In this document: positions 11,801-22,975 of the stretch, in pieces | How positions within the stretch are numbered: the stretch's first letter is position 1 | Layout of the letters: each line of letters starts with the position of its first letter | Source of the DNA: Nephrocerus scutellatus | Lineage: Eukaryota; Arthropoda; Insecta; Diptera; Pipunculidae | Reading direction: 5' to 3' | Length of the DNA stretch: 64,000 nt | NCBI GenBank assembly: GCA_947095585.1 | Contig: OX352764.1 | Location: 8,355,001 to 8,419,000, forward strand | Translations under genes and position numbers: made by a program | Notes under the pieces: model-generated | The model's input: the letters and a program-made list of their open reading frames with translations, nothing else | The model's database searches: none | What the model was told of the DNA's origin: nothing

Positions 11801-13869
11801 CCTTTAATTGGATTTCCCTGCTACATAGCATGGAGGTGATCCATTGTTTTAGGAATTCCTCCACCCCTAACTGAGTGAGAACCTCATGGATCTACTTTCC
11901 TGAAACTACGAGGAGTTTCATTCATATATGACATTTTTTTGTAAATTTAATGTTTTCCACTCGCATTGGTCTTAACTATTCTATCTCCCCCTTGTTTCAT
12001 TTCTATAATTTGCTCACTAATACTGTTATTTGTTGTGTATTTTGCTATTTGCGCTTAAGTGCATCGCTTACTAAATATCTATTGCTAATATTTTAACAAA
12101 TCGATAAAAAGAATTTCATCGTTTTGTCGAAGAACAACTAACATAAATAATAAATTATACTTTTTATTGCAAACAAGTAAATTGTGTTTGATGATTTGTC
12201 GCTAGCGCGTCGCGGCACCAAAAGCTTTTAGAAATTTGCATATTACGTCTTTCTTTATGCATTCTTATAAAATGTATTTATTGTAAGATTTTGTTTTTAG
12301 TATTATTTCGTATTTATTTTTGATTTTCTCGTTACTCTTCGTTTGATTTTTGATTTATTTTTTCTTTCTCTAAAGATCTTGATGCCGAGGTTGAGGAGCA
12401 GCTTCTGAATGATATAAATCTAATAACCGAAGGTGCTTATTATTATTGTTATTGTATGTCATACACATATACTATGTACATCTATATAAATAACTTTATA
12501 TTTATCATTTTGTTTTAATTGAGTAATTAAAGTTGATGTTGTGTAATGTATAATGTCTTGGTAGAATGCTAGAATATTATGTAATGACGTTGATGAAGAG
12601 AAACGTTAGAATAACAAGTTTTCAATGTCCGTCCAATTTGATTGTATATTTATTAATAACTGTCCTTGTTCTTATTTCTTCCTTTGATATTACTTCGATA
12701 AAGGATACTCATCAAATCCCGATCAGACGACAACAACCACAACAACAACACGACGCAATTTGATTACATCTGCCGAAGAGGAGGTCGACGCATCCCTTGG
12801 ACTTGGCGAATTGGCACAATTGACCGTCAACAATGAGGCCGAAAGTAATTACGATGTGGCAAACGCTAAGGATAGTGGCTATCGGAAAACCTGGAATGCC
12901 AAGTATACCCTGCGCTCACATTTCGATGGGGTGCGATCGCTTATTTTTCATCCAGAGGAACCAGTCCTCATCACAGCATCCGAAGATCACACTCTCAAGC
13001 TATGGAATTTACAGAAAACCGTGCAAGCCAAAAAATCCGCTAGTCTAGATGTAGAGCCATTGTACACGTTTCGTGCACACACCGGTCCAGTCCTCTGCCT
13101 CGGCATGTCGACAACCGGTGACACATGCTATTCTGGTGGTCTTGATGGTAAGATCGAGTGTTGGCGCTTGCCGTCGCCCAACATCGATCCATACGATTGT
13201 TACGATCGCAATGTGCATTCGGGCACTCTGGAGGGCCACACCGACGCCGTCTGGGGCTTAACCACATTGCACAGCAATATTGTGTCATGTTCAGCTGATA
13301 GCACTGTCAAGCTGTGGTCACCGTATGCCAAGGAGCCGCTGCTGAAAACCTACGCCTCCGAAGTTGAGGGCACTCCCAGTTCTGTTGATTTTGTACGCAA
13401 CGAGGTCGATCACATTGTTGTTGCTTACAACAGTGCACACTGCATCATCTATGACACAGAGACTGGCAAGCAAATTATAAAGCTCGAGGCTGCCCAAGAG
13501 ATGTCCGGCAATACGGGGAAATTCATCAACAAAGTTGTCAGCCATCCGACGCTGCCAATAACGATAACTGCACACGAGGATCGGCATATCCGTTTCTGGG
13601 ACAACACCAGCGGCTCGCTGGTACATTCGATGGTCGCTCATCTGGAGCCGGTCACAAGTTTAGCCATCGATGCGCATGGTCTGTATTTGCTGTCGGGTTC
13701 GCACGATTGTTCGATACGCTTGTGGAATCTAGACAATAAGACGTGCGTCCAGGAAATAACGGCACACAGGAAGAAATTTGACGAAAGCATATTCGATGTG
13801 GCGTTCCATGCAACAAAACCGTATATAGCGAGTGCGGGTGCAGACGGCTTGGCTAAAGTATTCGTTTAG
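8876..13869 (+). CDS. Cka: Striatin family STRIPAK scaffold Cka (5' part missing)
   Basis: Striatin is the regulatory PP2A B''' subunit and scaffold of the STRIPAK phosphatase-kinase complex; fly Cka links JNK, Hippo and Ras signalling. Four coding exons fit in frame: 8876-9308, 9375-9590, 12376-12432 and 12704-13869, giving 623 residues here. The first opens in phase 0 at an acceptor with ARIAMLLGERKCLESL, the family's conserved post-coiled-coil segment, so the N-terminal striatin/caveolin-binding exon lies outside the window. RRIKMLEYALRQERVKFH and GRQMLRQYLQEIGYTD are family signatures. The third exon is a 57-nt microexon (DLDAEVEEQLLNDI). The last exon holds LGLGELAQLTV and the WD40 propeller, from TLRSHFDGVRSL to the typical C-terminal GADGLAKVFV. 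The 2.8-kb intron before the microexon contains an antisense LINE and a SINE. Identity is very secure; the 12704 acceptor is chosen because it alone keeps the frame. Confidence 0.96.
10070..10205. repeat. Two imperfect direct repeats in Cka intron
   Basis: A unit running from a TCAATTT.TGACA block through ACACATGTGTTTGTAAGTCA and GGGGCTCAGCG occurs at about 10075-10143 and again, diverged, at about 10156-10204 (TATGTGTGTGTATGTCAAGG then GCTTAGCG). It lies at the 3' end of the antisense LINE and may be its tail or a duplicated insertion site. Confidence 0.5.
10150..11575 (-). mobile_element. Antisense LINE relic (Jockey/CR1-like) in Cka intron
   Basis: Reading the minus strand from about 11575 downwards gives RQHGFLKGRSTTTNLVEF, then VATDFSKAFDKISHQLI, LKWISSYLENHLYSI, SGVPQGSLLGPLHFIL and, after a damaged YADD box (IYAVD), further broken palm/thumb sequence. 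The C-terminal part resembles RTNYGSNEPIFRMLRK near 10310-10370. These are reverse transcriptase motifs 1-5 in order. Many stops and frameshifts show it is dead. It is inserted antisense to Cka, and a tRNA-derived SINE in the same direction interrupts it at about 10640-10830. Confidence 0.8.
10640..10830 (-). mobile_element. tRNA-derived SINE, copy 1
   Basis: On the minus strand the 5' head contains TGGCTCAGTGG (A box, plus coordinates 10807-10817) and GGTTCGAATCC (B box, 10763-10773) at normal tRNA spacing, both internal RNA polymerase III promoter elements. The flanks of the head do not form a 7-bp acceptor stem, so it is not a working tRNA gene. The body that follows includes CACCGTTCGGATCCGGC and GTAGGTCCCTTCATTTGTG. 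Related heads occur at 41008-41075 and 45295-45375. Confidence 0.75.
11590..11830 (+). mobile_element. LINE 3'-end fragment, second copy
   Basis: This is the best preserved of the 3'-tail copies (compare 8160-8360 and the inverted 63930-64000). It contains TACGTGGAATGCTCTGCCAA, CATTCAAAACACAAGGTCAT and CTCCTTTTCCTTAACGCCCA. In broken frame it gives an arm typical of the C-terminal end of Jockey/CR1-like proteins. It sits in the Cka intron, sense to the gene. Confidence 0.7.
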
Positions 13870-14033
13870 GAAGCATTTTTTTTTATAAAGAACTATTATT
13901 ATTATAATTATTATATTATTTTACATCTATATATATATAATATAATTATACATACATACATACATGCATAAAGAATCAATATTATAGAGAGAACGTAAAT
14001 CAGAGCTAAATGATAATATACTTGATTAATAAT

Positions 14034-14039
14034 AATAAA
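14034..14039 (+). terminator. Cka poly(A) signal
   Basis: AATAAA about 165 nt after the Cka stop codon, the first canonical hexamer in the run and followed by a second one about 20 nt further. Placement is inferred from sequence only. Confidence 0.5.
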
Positions 14040-14165
14040 TAGTAAGCAAAAAAATAAAGAAATTACATAACATAATAATTACATCTGATGTGAATTTTTC
14101 TATTCTATTCTCTTGAAAGAAAATTAACAAAAATGAAGGGTTACGAGAAGAAAATGAATGACGTT

Positions 14166-14277
14166 CTTCCGTTAGTCGTGTCACGTCGAAAATATTGTGT
14201 CGACTCGACTACCCCGTTAGCAGCAATATTTTGTAGTCTAATTAGAGATTTTTGAATGAGACACGACTACCGGAAAG
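14166..14277. repeat. Inverted repeat, MITE-like
   Basis: CTTCCGTTAGTCGTGTCAC (14166-14184) faces GAGACACGACTACCGGAAAG (14258-14277), giving near-perfect 18-19-bp arms around about 75 bp. A second, inner pair (CGAAAATATTG with CAATATTTTG) lies within. The size and layout suit a small foldback element. Confidence 0.65.
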
Positions 14278-14807
14278 ACACTAAGTTTACATTAATATAA
14301 AAAAAACGCAAAACATAAATCCAAAAATTCTACTTTAGTTTAAAGAAAAAAATTAAATTTAAAAACATTGTAATTTTAAAATGGTTCGCTTAGAAAAGTA
14401 TACGTAGAACATATTATAAATTATTACTTTCATTTACTGATTTTGTGTGTGTTTGCGAAACACGCATGTATATTATGTGCAAGCATAAAAATCTTTAAGA
14501 GTTTGATAGTAGTTGCCTGCTTTGAAAAACAAAAACTTTATAGTCTGGTTAAGTGTGCACTTAAGTGATGATGTCACAAAATGCTCACTCAACGCTATCT
14601 GTAAACGCTAAGACACATGATTATATTAAAAATCGCGACGAGGACAACTGAGAATTTCTCGAATTAGTGTACTGCACATTGAACGATGATGACAAAAAAA
14701 AAACTCTTATAACCCTGCACTACTAGCGCCAATTTATGTCACATCAGTACTGGCGCCTTATACTAACTTTGATAAATTACTAGCTGAAATACCCGGCGTT
14801 TCTCGGC

Positions 14808-14945
14808 TACTCTATCCCACTGACCACCACCCAACAGACCATCCGCTCACTGACGATCCGACCACTGATTCTCATCCTACTGACCAACCGCCCGCCCACT
14901 GATTCTCACCATAATGACCACCCGCCCGCCAACCATCCGCCATTT
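14808..14945. repeat. C-rich imperfect minisatellite (ACTGACCACC type)
   Basis: Irregular repeats of ACTGACCACCC, CCACTGATTCTCA and GACCATCCGCC follow one another. The same motif set occurs at 62340-62560, next to a DINE-1/mini-me-like repeat, and its complement (GGTGGTCAGTTGG) occurs near 63040. It is probably the variable core of the same repeat family. Confidence 0.65.
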
Positions 14946-15599
14946 GTTTGGTGGAAATATGCTTACTGTTTGTTCCTTCCACACATCAGTGAAGCATCCT
15001 TAAAAAAATTTAACTTAAAAATCTACAGTGTGGATTTGTATAAGAAACAAACAAACAAACAAGCATACTTTCATGTTAAAATGTTTTTATTAGCTCGCTT
15101 TAGTGTATGTCTGTCTGTGCAGGTGGAATTTTGTAATTGATTTTAAACTCACTTCCCATTGAGCTAGAGACTAGAAACATAGCTCGGAACTGGATAAACA
15201 TTGACAAATCACAAAAAAGACAAGAAATCGCAGAAAAAAAATTACTTCAAAGCGAGTTTGCAATTTGTTTCAGATCAAAGCAAACTACTACACACAATAC
15301 TCGTTTTAAACGTTTTAAATTAAAAATGTATTTTTATTAGCTAACATGTTTATATATTAGATTTTAAAATTAAATTTTAAAAACAATTAAAAAAACAAAA
15401 AATAAGCTATTAATCACTCCCAACATCATTAAAGCGCAATGTAATGAAAATTGGAATAAAATTGGGCTGGGTGGAACTGTAATGTTATAGCTGGCTTCAA
15501 TTTTGATAGACAACTACTTCATCGGCTACGATCTGATCATTTCGTTTTGCACACAGCGACTTAGTGGAAAATTAAGAAGGAATAAAGAAGCATTTCTGT

Positions 15600-16390
15600 A
15601 TAAAAATATACATGCTCAACACAAATAGTTGCGAGAAGATGGGCCTTGGACCGCAATAGTCTGTCGCGCTGAATATTATCATTATTTAAAGGAGCAACAT
15701 CTACTTACCCTTACAGCCCTCTCAACATTTAACTTTCTGCGCATACAATACAACGATTTCTTCTTTAGCCGCACATTAAAAATGTGGAATAAATTGCCAG
15801 GCTCTGTGTTTCTGCGTCTGTGTATAATACGCGTTGCTATAGTCACTGGCCATTGGCCCCAGGGCAGCCAAACTGGTAATTCCGCATAATATATTTTGCA
15901 GAAGTTGCAGAGATGTTAATGAAAAACAAACTCTCATTCACAATCTTTGCCAATGTCCAGGTCTGACGGGCTTCCGACTCCACAAATTGAGAAAACCTTT
16001 CTGTGCCGAACTGAGGGAGCTTTCGGAGTGCCGGATCGTACTTGACTGCTACAGATTGGGTTTACCCATCTCCAGTTACCTCTCACGTCATAGGGTCTCC
16101 CGAGGTATGTGGATAAAAAACACCGCGCTCTAGTGCTATTTGAGGATGCCCACCACTTTACCTACCTACCTATCTACCTACCCACATACCAGAGTTTGTT
16201 AATGAGAAACAAACTCTCATTCACATCTTTGCCAATGTCCAGCCCTGCCGAGCTTCCGAATCCACAAATTGAGAAAATCTTTCTTTGCCAAACTAAGGGA
16301 GCTTTCGGAGTTCCGTATTACCGATCTGATCACTTACTTGAATGCTACAGGTTGGTTATAACCATATCCAGTTACCTATAAGGTCATATG
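15600..16390 (+). mobile_element. LINE C-terminal fragment with local duplication
   Basis: In plus frames 15760-16090 gives FFSRTLKMWNKLPGSVF, VTGHWPQGSQT and HSQSLPMSRSDGLPTPQIEK, the tail of a non-LTR retrotransposon (RNase H-like end with its Cys-rich finger decayed). The block GTTAATGA.AAACAAACTCTC through CCACAAATTGAGAAAA..TTTCT to TTTCGGAGT.CCG is present twice, at about 15915-16090 and 16197-16390, with about 10 percent visible difference. A (CTAC)n microsatellite lies between the copies at 16158-16192. Confidence 0.65.
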
Positions 16391-16399
16391 GTCTCTACA

Positions 16400-18260
16400 C
16401 ATTATATATAAAAAAGAATAGACACAAAAACAATGGTCTGACATAAAAGACTACTGTAGTGCAGGGTTTTAATAAAATTTCATGTACGTCTTGATTTTTG
16501 AATCTGTACGAGTACCATGTTTTAGCATTCAAGAATTGAAATTTCTCTTTGGCCCCTCTACATTAGCGAAATTTAATTGCAAAAAAAAAAAACTTTTCTT
16601 CACATATTTCGATGAGATTTTTTTCTATAAATTAAAAGCTTGCAAAGCAATCGTACATTTTTTGTTTGATTTACTTTGTACGTCCATTTAGAGACGCTAA
16701 ATTTAATGAATACTCAATAATTATTGTGCATCAGAGTACAATTACTTGACACAGGAGATGAATAAAATAAGCAATTATTTAAATGACAAAAAAGGAATTT
16801 TAATTTTATTATTATTTTGGAAGAACTAACATTTCAATCATTCATGTGGCTTCAAAATCTTCGCCACACACAAACTTTCTCAAATAATGTTTTAAGATGA
16901 AAAATTAATGATAAGTAATAAGAACCTTGATATTATAATAAAGAAAGAACAAAGAAAACACAATTATGGTAGAAAATATTACATAATAAGCTAACGAGTA
17001 TGTCTGATTATATATAAATATATTATATACATACCACGCAAGCATATAATAAACGTAAACATTGAAATCTCTTTAGAAACGTAACAACAAAAATAATTTG
17101 CCTCCTACTGTTAAGTGTTAAATTTTGTAACAACATTTTATGATTTTTGCGATGCGCATTATTTACAGCCATGTTATTTTCTCTCTCCATAAATTAAAAG
17201 ATTGAAAATTGAACGCAAAATAAAACAAAACAATGTAAGCTAGACAAAGATACGAAAGGATTGAAGGTACATAATATTTCAAGTTAAATAAAATTACTAA
17301 ATAATTATATCAACATACTCACAAACATATTCATTTACTTAGTGTATGAAGGTAACATGAAGCGACAACAATTTTCGAAACAAGCAGCAGCATACTCTCA
17401 ATGGAAAAGAGAACCCAAACCCAAAACAAAAGAGAATAGAACTTCAAATTATAATTAAATATTAAATGGTTACACTCCAAGAAACTTCATTTACAAATAA
17501 GTCAAATAATCTAAACAAAATAAAGAAGAAAACATAACTAACATAATGTTCCCAGCCTACCTACCTATTTATTGGTAAAGAAATGAAAACATTTTTAAAA
17601 GAAAACAAAAAGCTCCCCTTTTTACGTAATAAAATAGAAGATGAGAAAATAAATTCAGAAAACAAAACGATAGCATTACAAATAAATTATTAAAAAAAAA
17701 ACATAAAACAATAAAGAATACCAGAAACAAACACTTGAAACATGAAATTAAGTAGCTATCTAGTAATGACTAAATGATAAGATACTATTATTACTATAAT
17801 GATCAAAAATGATTATTATAATTATTATTATTATTATAATTATATATATATGATTATTGAAATAAAAAGAAAATTCATTTTAAAAAAAACTCAAAACGAA
17901 AACATATAACTGAACGAAAGTGAAAAGAAATATAGGACGCGTGAGATGATGCTACGTTTTAATTGAATAGATATATTGACACATTATTTTATTAAGTAGA
18001 GATGTTTTATTTAAATTGTTTTAATTTCTTTGCTTCGTTTACTTTCTGCACTTAGTTTCCTTCTATTTTTCTTTATTCTTTGTTTTTATTTTGAATTGTT
18101 TCTTTTGATATTAAATGAACTTTTAAATGTATAAATTATATGTATAAATAAACAGAACAAATTCTAATATTTTTTTTTGTTTGTTTGCTATTCGTCGCCG
18201 GAAAGCTCAATTGTTTTATCTCAGCAATCCAATACTTTACAGGAGAGTATTTTTTTAACT
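16400..18260. other. AT-rich noncoding stretch
   Basis: Very AT-rich with many A-runs and (TTA)n/(ATT)n patches. I see no gene, no RNA gene and no recognisable transposon here. Confidence 0.6.
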
Positions 18261-18639
18261 TTAAATCAGTGGTGGCCAACCAATAAATGATTTACCGGCC
18301 CATTTGAAAGTTAGTTTAGTTTGGTGGGCCGCATTATTTTTTTCCCCAAAAACACGCCTTAATTAGAATAAATTTTATTTTTAACAGCACAAATAACTTA
18401 ATAAATAATAATTATATAACATAGGACATCGTGTAATGACAAGAATTAATGTGATATTTGTTTCTGCCCATTTTCACTCAGTTTTTAAATTCTCTGTATT
18501 AACTTCGCGTCCAGATGTTTTCGGTTGTTTATTTGTGAATGGCCCTTAAGGCAATGTGGCTGGCCCTTTATTATTCTACAAGTATACAACCGAGTAAAAA
18601 AAAGACTAAAAAACGACAGCCGAGAAGAACGAAAAGACA

Positions 18640-19450
18640 TTTAGACATTATTTGTTTGACTTGACCTATGTCCTATATCTCCTTGTGGGTCTTAGGGCCT
18701 ATACTACGCGTACACGCCATCGCGTGCGGTTCCTGGCAATGAGCTTAAGCTCTCTTCAACTCTTCCGCAATTGCCGTGACTCCTCCTCAACTGTTCTGCG
18801 CCATGTATTTCTCGGAAGACCCGTTCTTCTACTATCCTAAGATAACGGATTCAATTGCATTGCGTAGTTTGTTATGGAACTGTCGCTTTTTCGGAGTGTA
18901 TGACCAATCAATTACCACTTCCGTCGTTGGATGGTTGTGCCTATTGGTTCCTGACCCGTTCTCTGATGAAGATGATCGCTAGAGATACGGTTAGGCCAGA
19001 AAACCCTTAAGATGTACCGTAGGCAGCTATTTACGAAAGTTTGTAATCTTTTTGTGATAGTAGCGGTCACCTTCCAAGTGCTGCACCCATACAACAGCAC
19101 AGATTCAACATTTGAATGGAACAAAAGCAGCTTGGTGTTTAAGCTGATCCGCATTGCTTTGCCATATCATGGACAGCATTCCAAACACTGATTTTGCTTT
19201 GCCGATTCGGTTGACAATGTCCTGTTCGGTTCCACCTTCGATCGAGACAATACTCCCACGATATTGGAAACTATCTACTCTCTCTACCGGTTGTCCAGCA
19301 ATGTTAAACTTGAGTTAGTTCACTTGAGGTTCATGATTTTCGTTTTGGCAGTATTAATCCTCAAACCCGCAACATTTGCCTCCCTTTCCACATTTGTTGT
19401 CATTTGGTACAGCTCCATAATCCTGTTGTTGGCGTACTGAGGGGATCTTT
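18640..19450 (-). mobile_element. LINE reverse transcriptase C-terminal relic
   Basis: The minus strand gives, from high to low coordinates, VERVDSFQYLGSIVS-like sequence (about 19270-19290), GGTEQDIVNRIGKAKSVFG (about 19170-19240), VLLYGCSTW (about 19075-19105), LQTFVNSCLRYILRVFWP (about 18990-19045) and RTGQEP..TTIQRRKW (18912-18975). This order is standard for the C-terminal half of RTE/Jockey-type fly LINEs. Several frameshifts interrupt it and no 5' half is present, as expected for a 5'-truncated copy. Confidence 0.8.
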
Positions 19451-19789
19451 AGCCGGTCGATGTTATACCTAGGCATTCCTTGAATTTGTTTGCAATTAAC
19501 TTTTCTTTTCATTATTACCTTTGTTATTATTATTAATTATTGTTATTATTTTTCGCATTTAATAAGCATATTAACACGAATAATAAGATAAAATATCCTC
19601 TCACTGACTGGTGGTGGTGGTGGAAGTGCAATCAAACCTTCACCTGGTAATTTTCCTCTAATGCAAGAAATGCTGAATGATCGGTCTAATCCCTTCAAAG
19701 AAAGTTTGGCGCGAGGCCGATAACCTCGCCCGTAAAAAATTATTATTACGGATCCCAAAATCAGCCTCGGATACACTGAGGAAGGACGA

Positions 19790-21240
19790 CGACCATGATA
19801 CGAAAACGGCTAAGCGATTTAAGAATATTCTCATGGAACGTACGCTCACTGTATAGAGCTCGAGCTGCACAGCAGCTGGCCGATACCCTGACTAAATATA
19901 AGGCTGACATAACAGTAATCCAGGAGATGCGGTGAATGGGGAATGGTGTCTTACAAAAATCAGAAAGTGACATATATTACAGCTGTCATTCAAGACATAA
20001 TGTACTCGGGGTGGGGTTTCTAGTCAGCAAAAGAATAAAACCCATCGCTATCGGCTTTAAGTAAATGAACGGCAATGCATCCTTCGCGGCGGTGCAGATT
20101 TAAAATCATAAGCCTCATCAACGTTCACGCACTTGGAACGCACGCACCCAAGATGATGAAAAAGAAAAATTCTTTGAATCAGTACATTGGCACCTATATC
20201 TTACACGAGAACACTAATGACAATGGACAACGTGTCAGAAATGGCAGCAAGTAATAATTTGGTCATTATGAGTACAAGGTTTGCGCGTAAAAATATCCCG
20301 AACCTGATTACGGTACGAACTTACCGAGGTGACAAAGGTGCATCATCACGAAGGACTGCATCCTCGAATCAGCACAGCTGCCCTTCTCAACGAAGAGACC
20401 AGAAACAACTACGGTCAAGCGATAGGACTCGCCCTAAATGTAGGAAGAGTAAGTCCTGTGGTTGAGATGTTGGGTATAGAAGACAAAATGGACACGCCTT
20501 AAGACTGAGCGAATTCGGCATCCCAAATAAACTGACACGACTATGTAGGTTGACCATGACCAACGTTATAAGCCAAGTAAAAATATCCGGATAACTATCA
20601 AGCCCATTCAACATCTATAACTGGCTCTCAGACAAGGGGATGGACTGGGCTGCGTCCTCTTCAACCTGGCGTTGGAAAAATTGATCCGAGACTCTGACGT
20701 AACGGCGAGAGGAAAAATCCTCTATAAGTCCAATCAGATACTGGCTTATGCAGACGACATCGTTGGTAGAAACCCAAGAGAGGAAGCTTTCATCCAGATC
20801 GAGCAGGCGGCACGAAATATGGGTCTGCAAATAAATGAGAGCAAAACAAAGTACATGGTGGCCACTAGAAGATCCAACATTGCTCCCTAAATTCAAATAG
20901 CGGAGCGCGAATTTGAAGCAGTTCAATCCTTCAACTATCTTGGGTCAGCTGTAGCAGCCGACAACAGCATCGAACCAAAATACGCGCGCACGGTTGCTTA
21001 AAGCGAACAAAACCTACTATAGTCTGACAAGACGTGCTTAGCAAAAAGCATTCTGGCCTCTTAGACGCGTTCGATAGAAAAGTCTTACGGAGAAGTGTGA
21101 GCACGTATGTGAGGAAGGACGATTCCGGAGACATTATAATGAGAACTACGAGCGTTACTGCGATGTCTACATCGTGAAGAGAATTATGCTCGGTAGGCTC
21201 CGATGGGCAGGACTTCTAGCTCGCATGAGCGGCAAAATAC
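19790..21240 (+). mobile_element. LINE relic with endonuclease and reverse transcriptase parts
   Basis: Plus-strand frames give LSDLRIFSWNVRSLYRARAA then LADTLTKYKADITVIQEMR (19810-19930), the N-terminal APE-type endonuclease signature. The reverse transcriptase follows from about 20500: EFGIPNKL, NVISQVKISG, LEKLIRDSDVTARGKILYKS then ILAYADDIVGRNPREEA at about 20735-20790, so the catalytic YADD is intact although the frame is not. A section between is missing. The same family recurs at 45400-46760. Confidence 0.82.
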
Positions 21241-21404
21241 TGCATATTTATAGTATATCAAATTCTTCGGGAAGGTGCTAGCACATATAATACAGATGTC
21301 GCATGTCCATTTTCATTTGAGGAATATCGAATTTCTTCATCTTCGAATTATTTGTACTTTATAATTTCAAAAGATCTGTGTTCCATTTTTTTTTTGATGT
21401 ACTT

Positions 21405-22044
21405 GGTACTTGGGTGTACTTTAAATGTTGAAATCATATTTTATATGTCGAAGTGATATATACTAGATCTAAAAAACGTACAAATGAACTTAGTGCACAA
21501 GTTTAAATAGAACTTACATTTTAGGTTGGTGTATAGGATTATTGTTAGACAATAGACGGATATAAATACAGCAAAGAGTTCTGTGATCATTTCATCTGTC
21601 CATAAGTGTAAGATATCTAGGTATTTCTTATGTTTGGTTCTAGTCTTTTCTACTGTTTTCTATTCGAACAACCTAGAGTGTGCTAGATCACTCTGGAAAG
21701 CTGCTTGATTACAAGTACACTCGCATGTAGATATCAGTCATCTATCGTGAACTTCTAAAAATAAAATCTATTTACACTTCTCACGTATACATAATTGATG
21801 AATTATTACACTTTTATAATGCATTTTCTAGTAGAAAAGAGACCTAGATGTCTTACGCCTATGGAGATAAGTGATGTTCACAAAATTATTTCCTGACTTA
21901 TAAGCCGTCTAATTTCAAATTATGTTACTAAAAAAATCATATACACAAACCTAAAGAAAGTTTTATTTACCTTTCTACGCTCAATTGCACTTATCCAGTA
22001 TATTTCACTTCGACATATAAAATTTGAGTTCTACACTCAAGTAC
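21405..22044. mobile_element. Long foldback element with about 210-240-bp arms
   Basis: The left arm (about 21405-21660) and right arm (about 21825-22044) are imperfect reverse complements over their whole length. Matching blocks include TTTTATATGTCGAAGTGA with TCACTTCGACATATAAAA (21440 and 22004), TTTTAGGTTGGTGTATA with TATACACAAACCTAAAG (21521 and 21940), and GTAAGATATCTAGGTAT with GACCTAGATGTCTTAC (21608 and 21841). The termini share GTACTTG.GTGTA. No open frame lies in the centre, so it is a non-autonomous foldback or MITE. Confidence 0.78.
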
Positions 22045-22125
22045 TTTGCAATAGAATGGATCACAGAATGGATTCGAAGATGGTCAAGCAGGCAGACGAT
22101 ATTCCTCAATTCAATGCATGGGCAT

Positions 22126-22432
22126 CAGACATCTGGTGCTGCGTTGCTTTGGCTAATCCAGCTTGGCTTACAACAACAATCGCATAAGCATAAAGCCGAA
22201 AATAAATCCAAAAATTTTTTAGGATTTAAATCTAAAGCCATTTTATAGTTATAGCGCTCACCGTAAGGCGGTGATAAAGCGACATGAAGCCGAAGTAAAT
22301 AAAAATGTTCAGGACTAAGGAAACTAAAGCCATTTTATAGTACTGGTGCTCACCGTAAGGAGGTAAAGCCAAAAGCTGTTGCTTTGTAAAGCCAAGCCGG
22401 CTTTGCCAAAGCAACGCAGCATGGGTGTCGAA
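22126..22432. mobile_element. MITE with about 45-bp terminal inverted repeats
   Basis: GCTGCGTTGCTTTGGC (22138-22153) with the following CAGCTTGGCTTACAACAAC is complemented by GTAAAGCCAAGCCGGC and GCCAAAGCAACGCAGC (22387-22421). Inside, TAAAGCCATTTTATAGT occurs twice, about 95 bp apart (22233 and 22327), each followed by GCTCACCGTAAGG.GGT, so the interior is duplicated. The element sits about 80 bp after the preceding foldback. Confidence 0.72.
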
Positions 22433-22505
22433 TTACCACATACGTGACTTTGTAATACGTGACTGAGTGAGTTTGGCATTCGGTCATCAGTAAACGAGTC
22501 ATTTT

Positions 22506-22600
22506 TAAATTTTCTTATTAACTTCACTTGCCTGTGGCACGGCAGTCGGTCGGCCGTCTGTGGTGGAATCTTGCGATCAATTTTACAACCTGCAAGTGGT
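22506..22600 (+). repeat. DINE-1/mini-me-like repeat, partial
   Basis: Contains the block order TAAATTTTCTTATTAACTTC, a short GGCACGGCAGTCGGTCGGCC core and TGGTGGAATCTTGCGATCAA, matching the start and middle of the copies at 379-530 and 62693-62852, but it stops after the core. Confidence 0.45.
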
Positions 22601-22975
22601 TAAATTTCAAATAATCTAAAGTCTTACAGTATAAAAACATGCTACATAAAAGTGCTTATTTTTAGTATGCAGTGTTTACATTGCGATTTATTTTAAGGTT
22701 CGAGTTCGAGTTACAAAATGCAATTTGTATGACAATAATAAGACGCCCTCTAGATTTCAGATTTTGCAATGTTTTCTTAACAGAAAAAGCTCTCGGTGGA
22801 GAGTTTTTGCTTTTATCAAATAAATGTTTGAAATTTTAAATGATACTCATAATATATTTTGTATTGTGACTGACAATTCAATTTCATTTCATTTTGTGTT
22901 ATTTAAACGTGAAATACATTTTAATATATATACAAGTGATAATTTAATATTTGAATATTCAAAGCAAATTTTAAA

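Larger units (their letters stand above)
13870..14600 (+). other. Cka 3' UTR and downstream AT-rich DNA
   Basis: After the Cka stop the sequence is very AT-rich with (TA)n tracts. A canonical AATAAA lies at 14034-14039 and another at about 14053, so polyadenylation is likely near 14060-14090. An inverted repeat at 14166-14277 follows just downstream. No open frame of note. Confidence 0.6.

Noticed and set aside
16400..18260. Possible lncRNA or gene in the AT-rich stretch
   Set aside because: Only A/T-run-based frames; no splice, promoter or family evidence.
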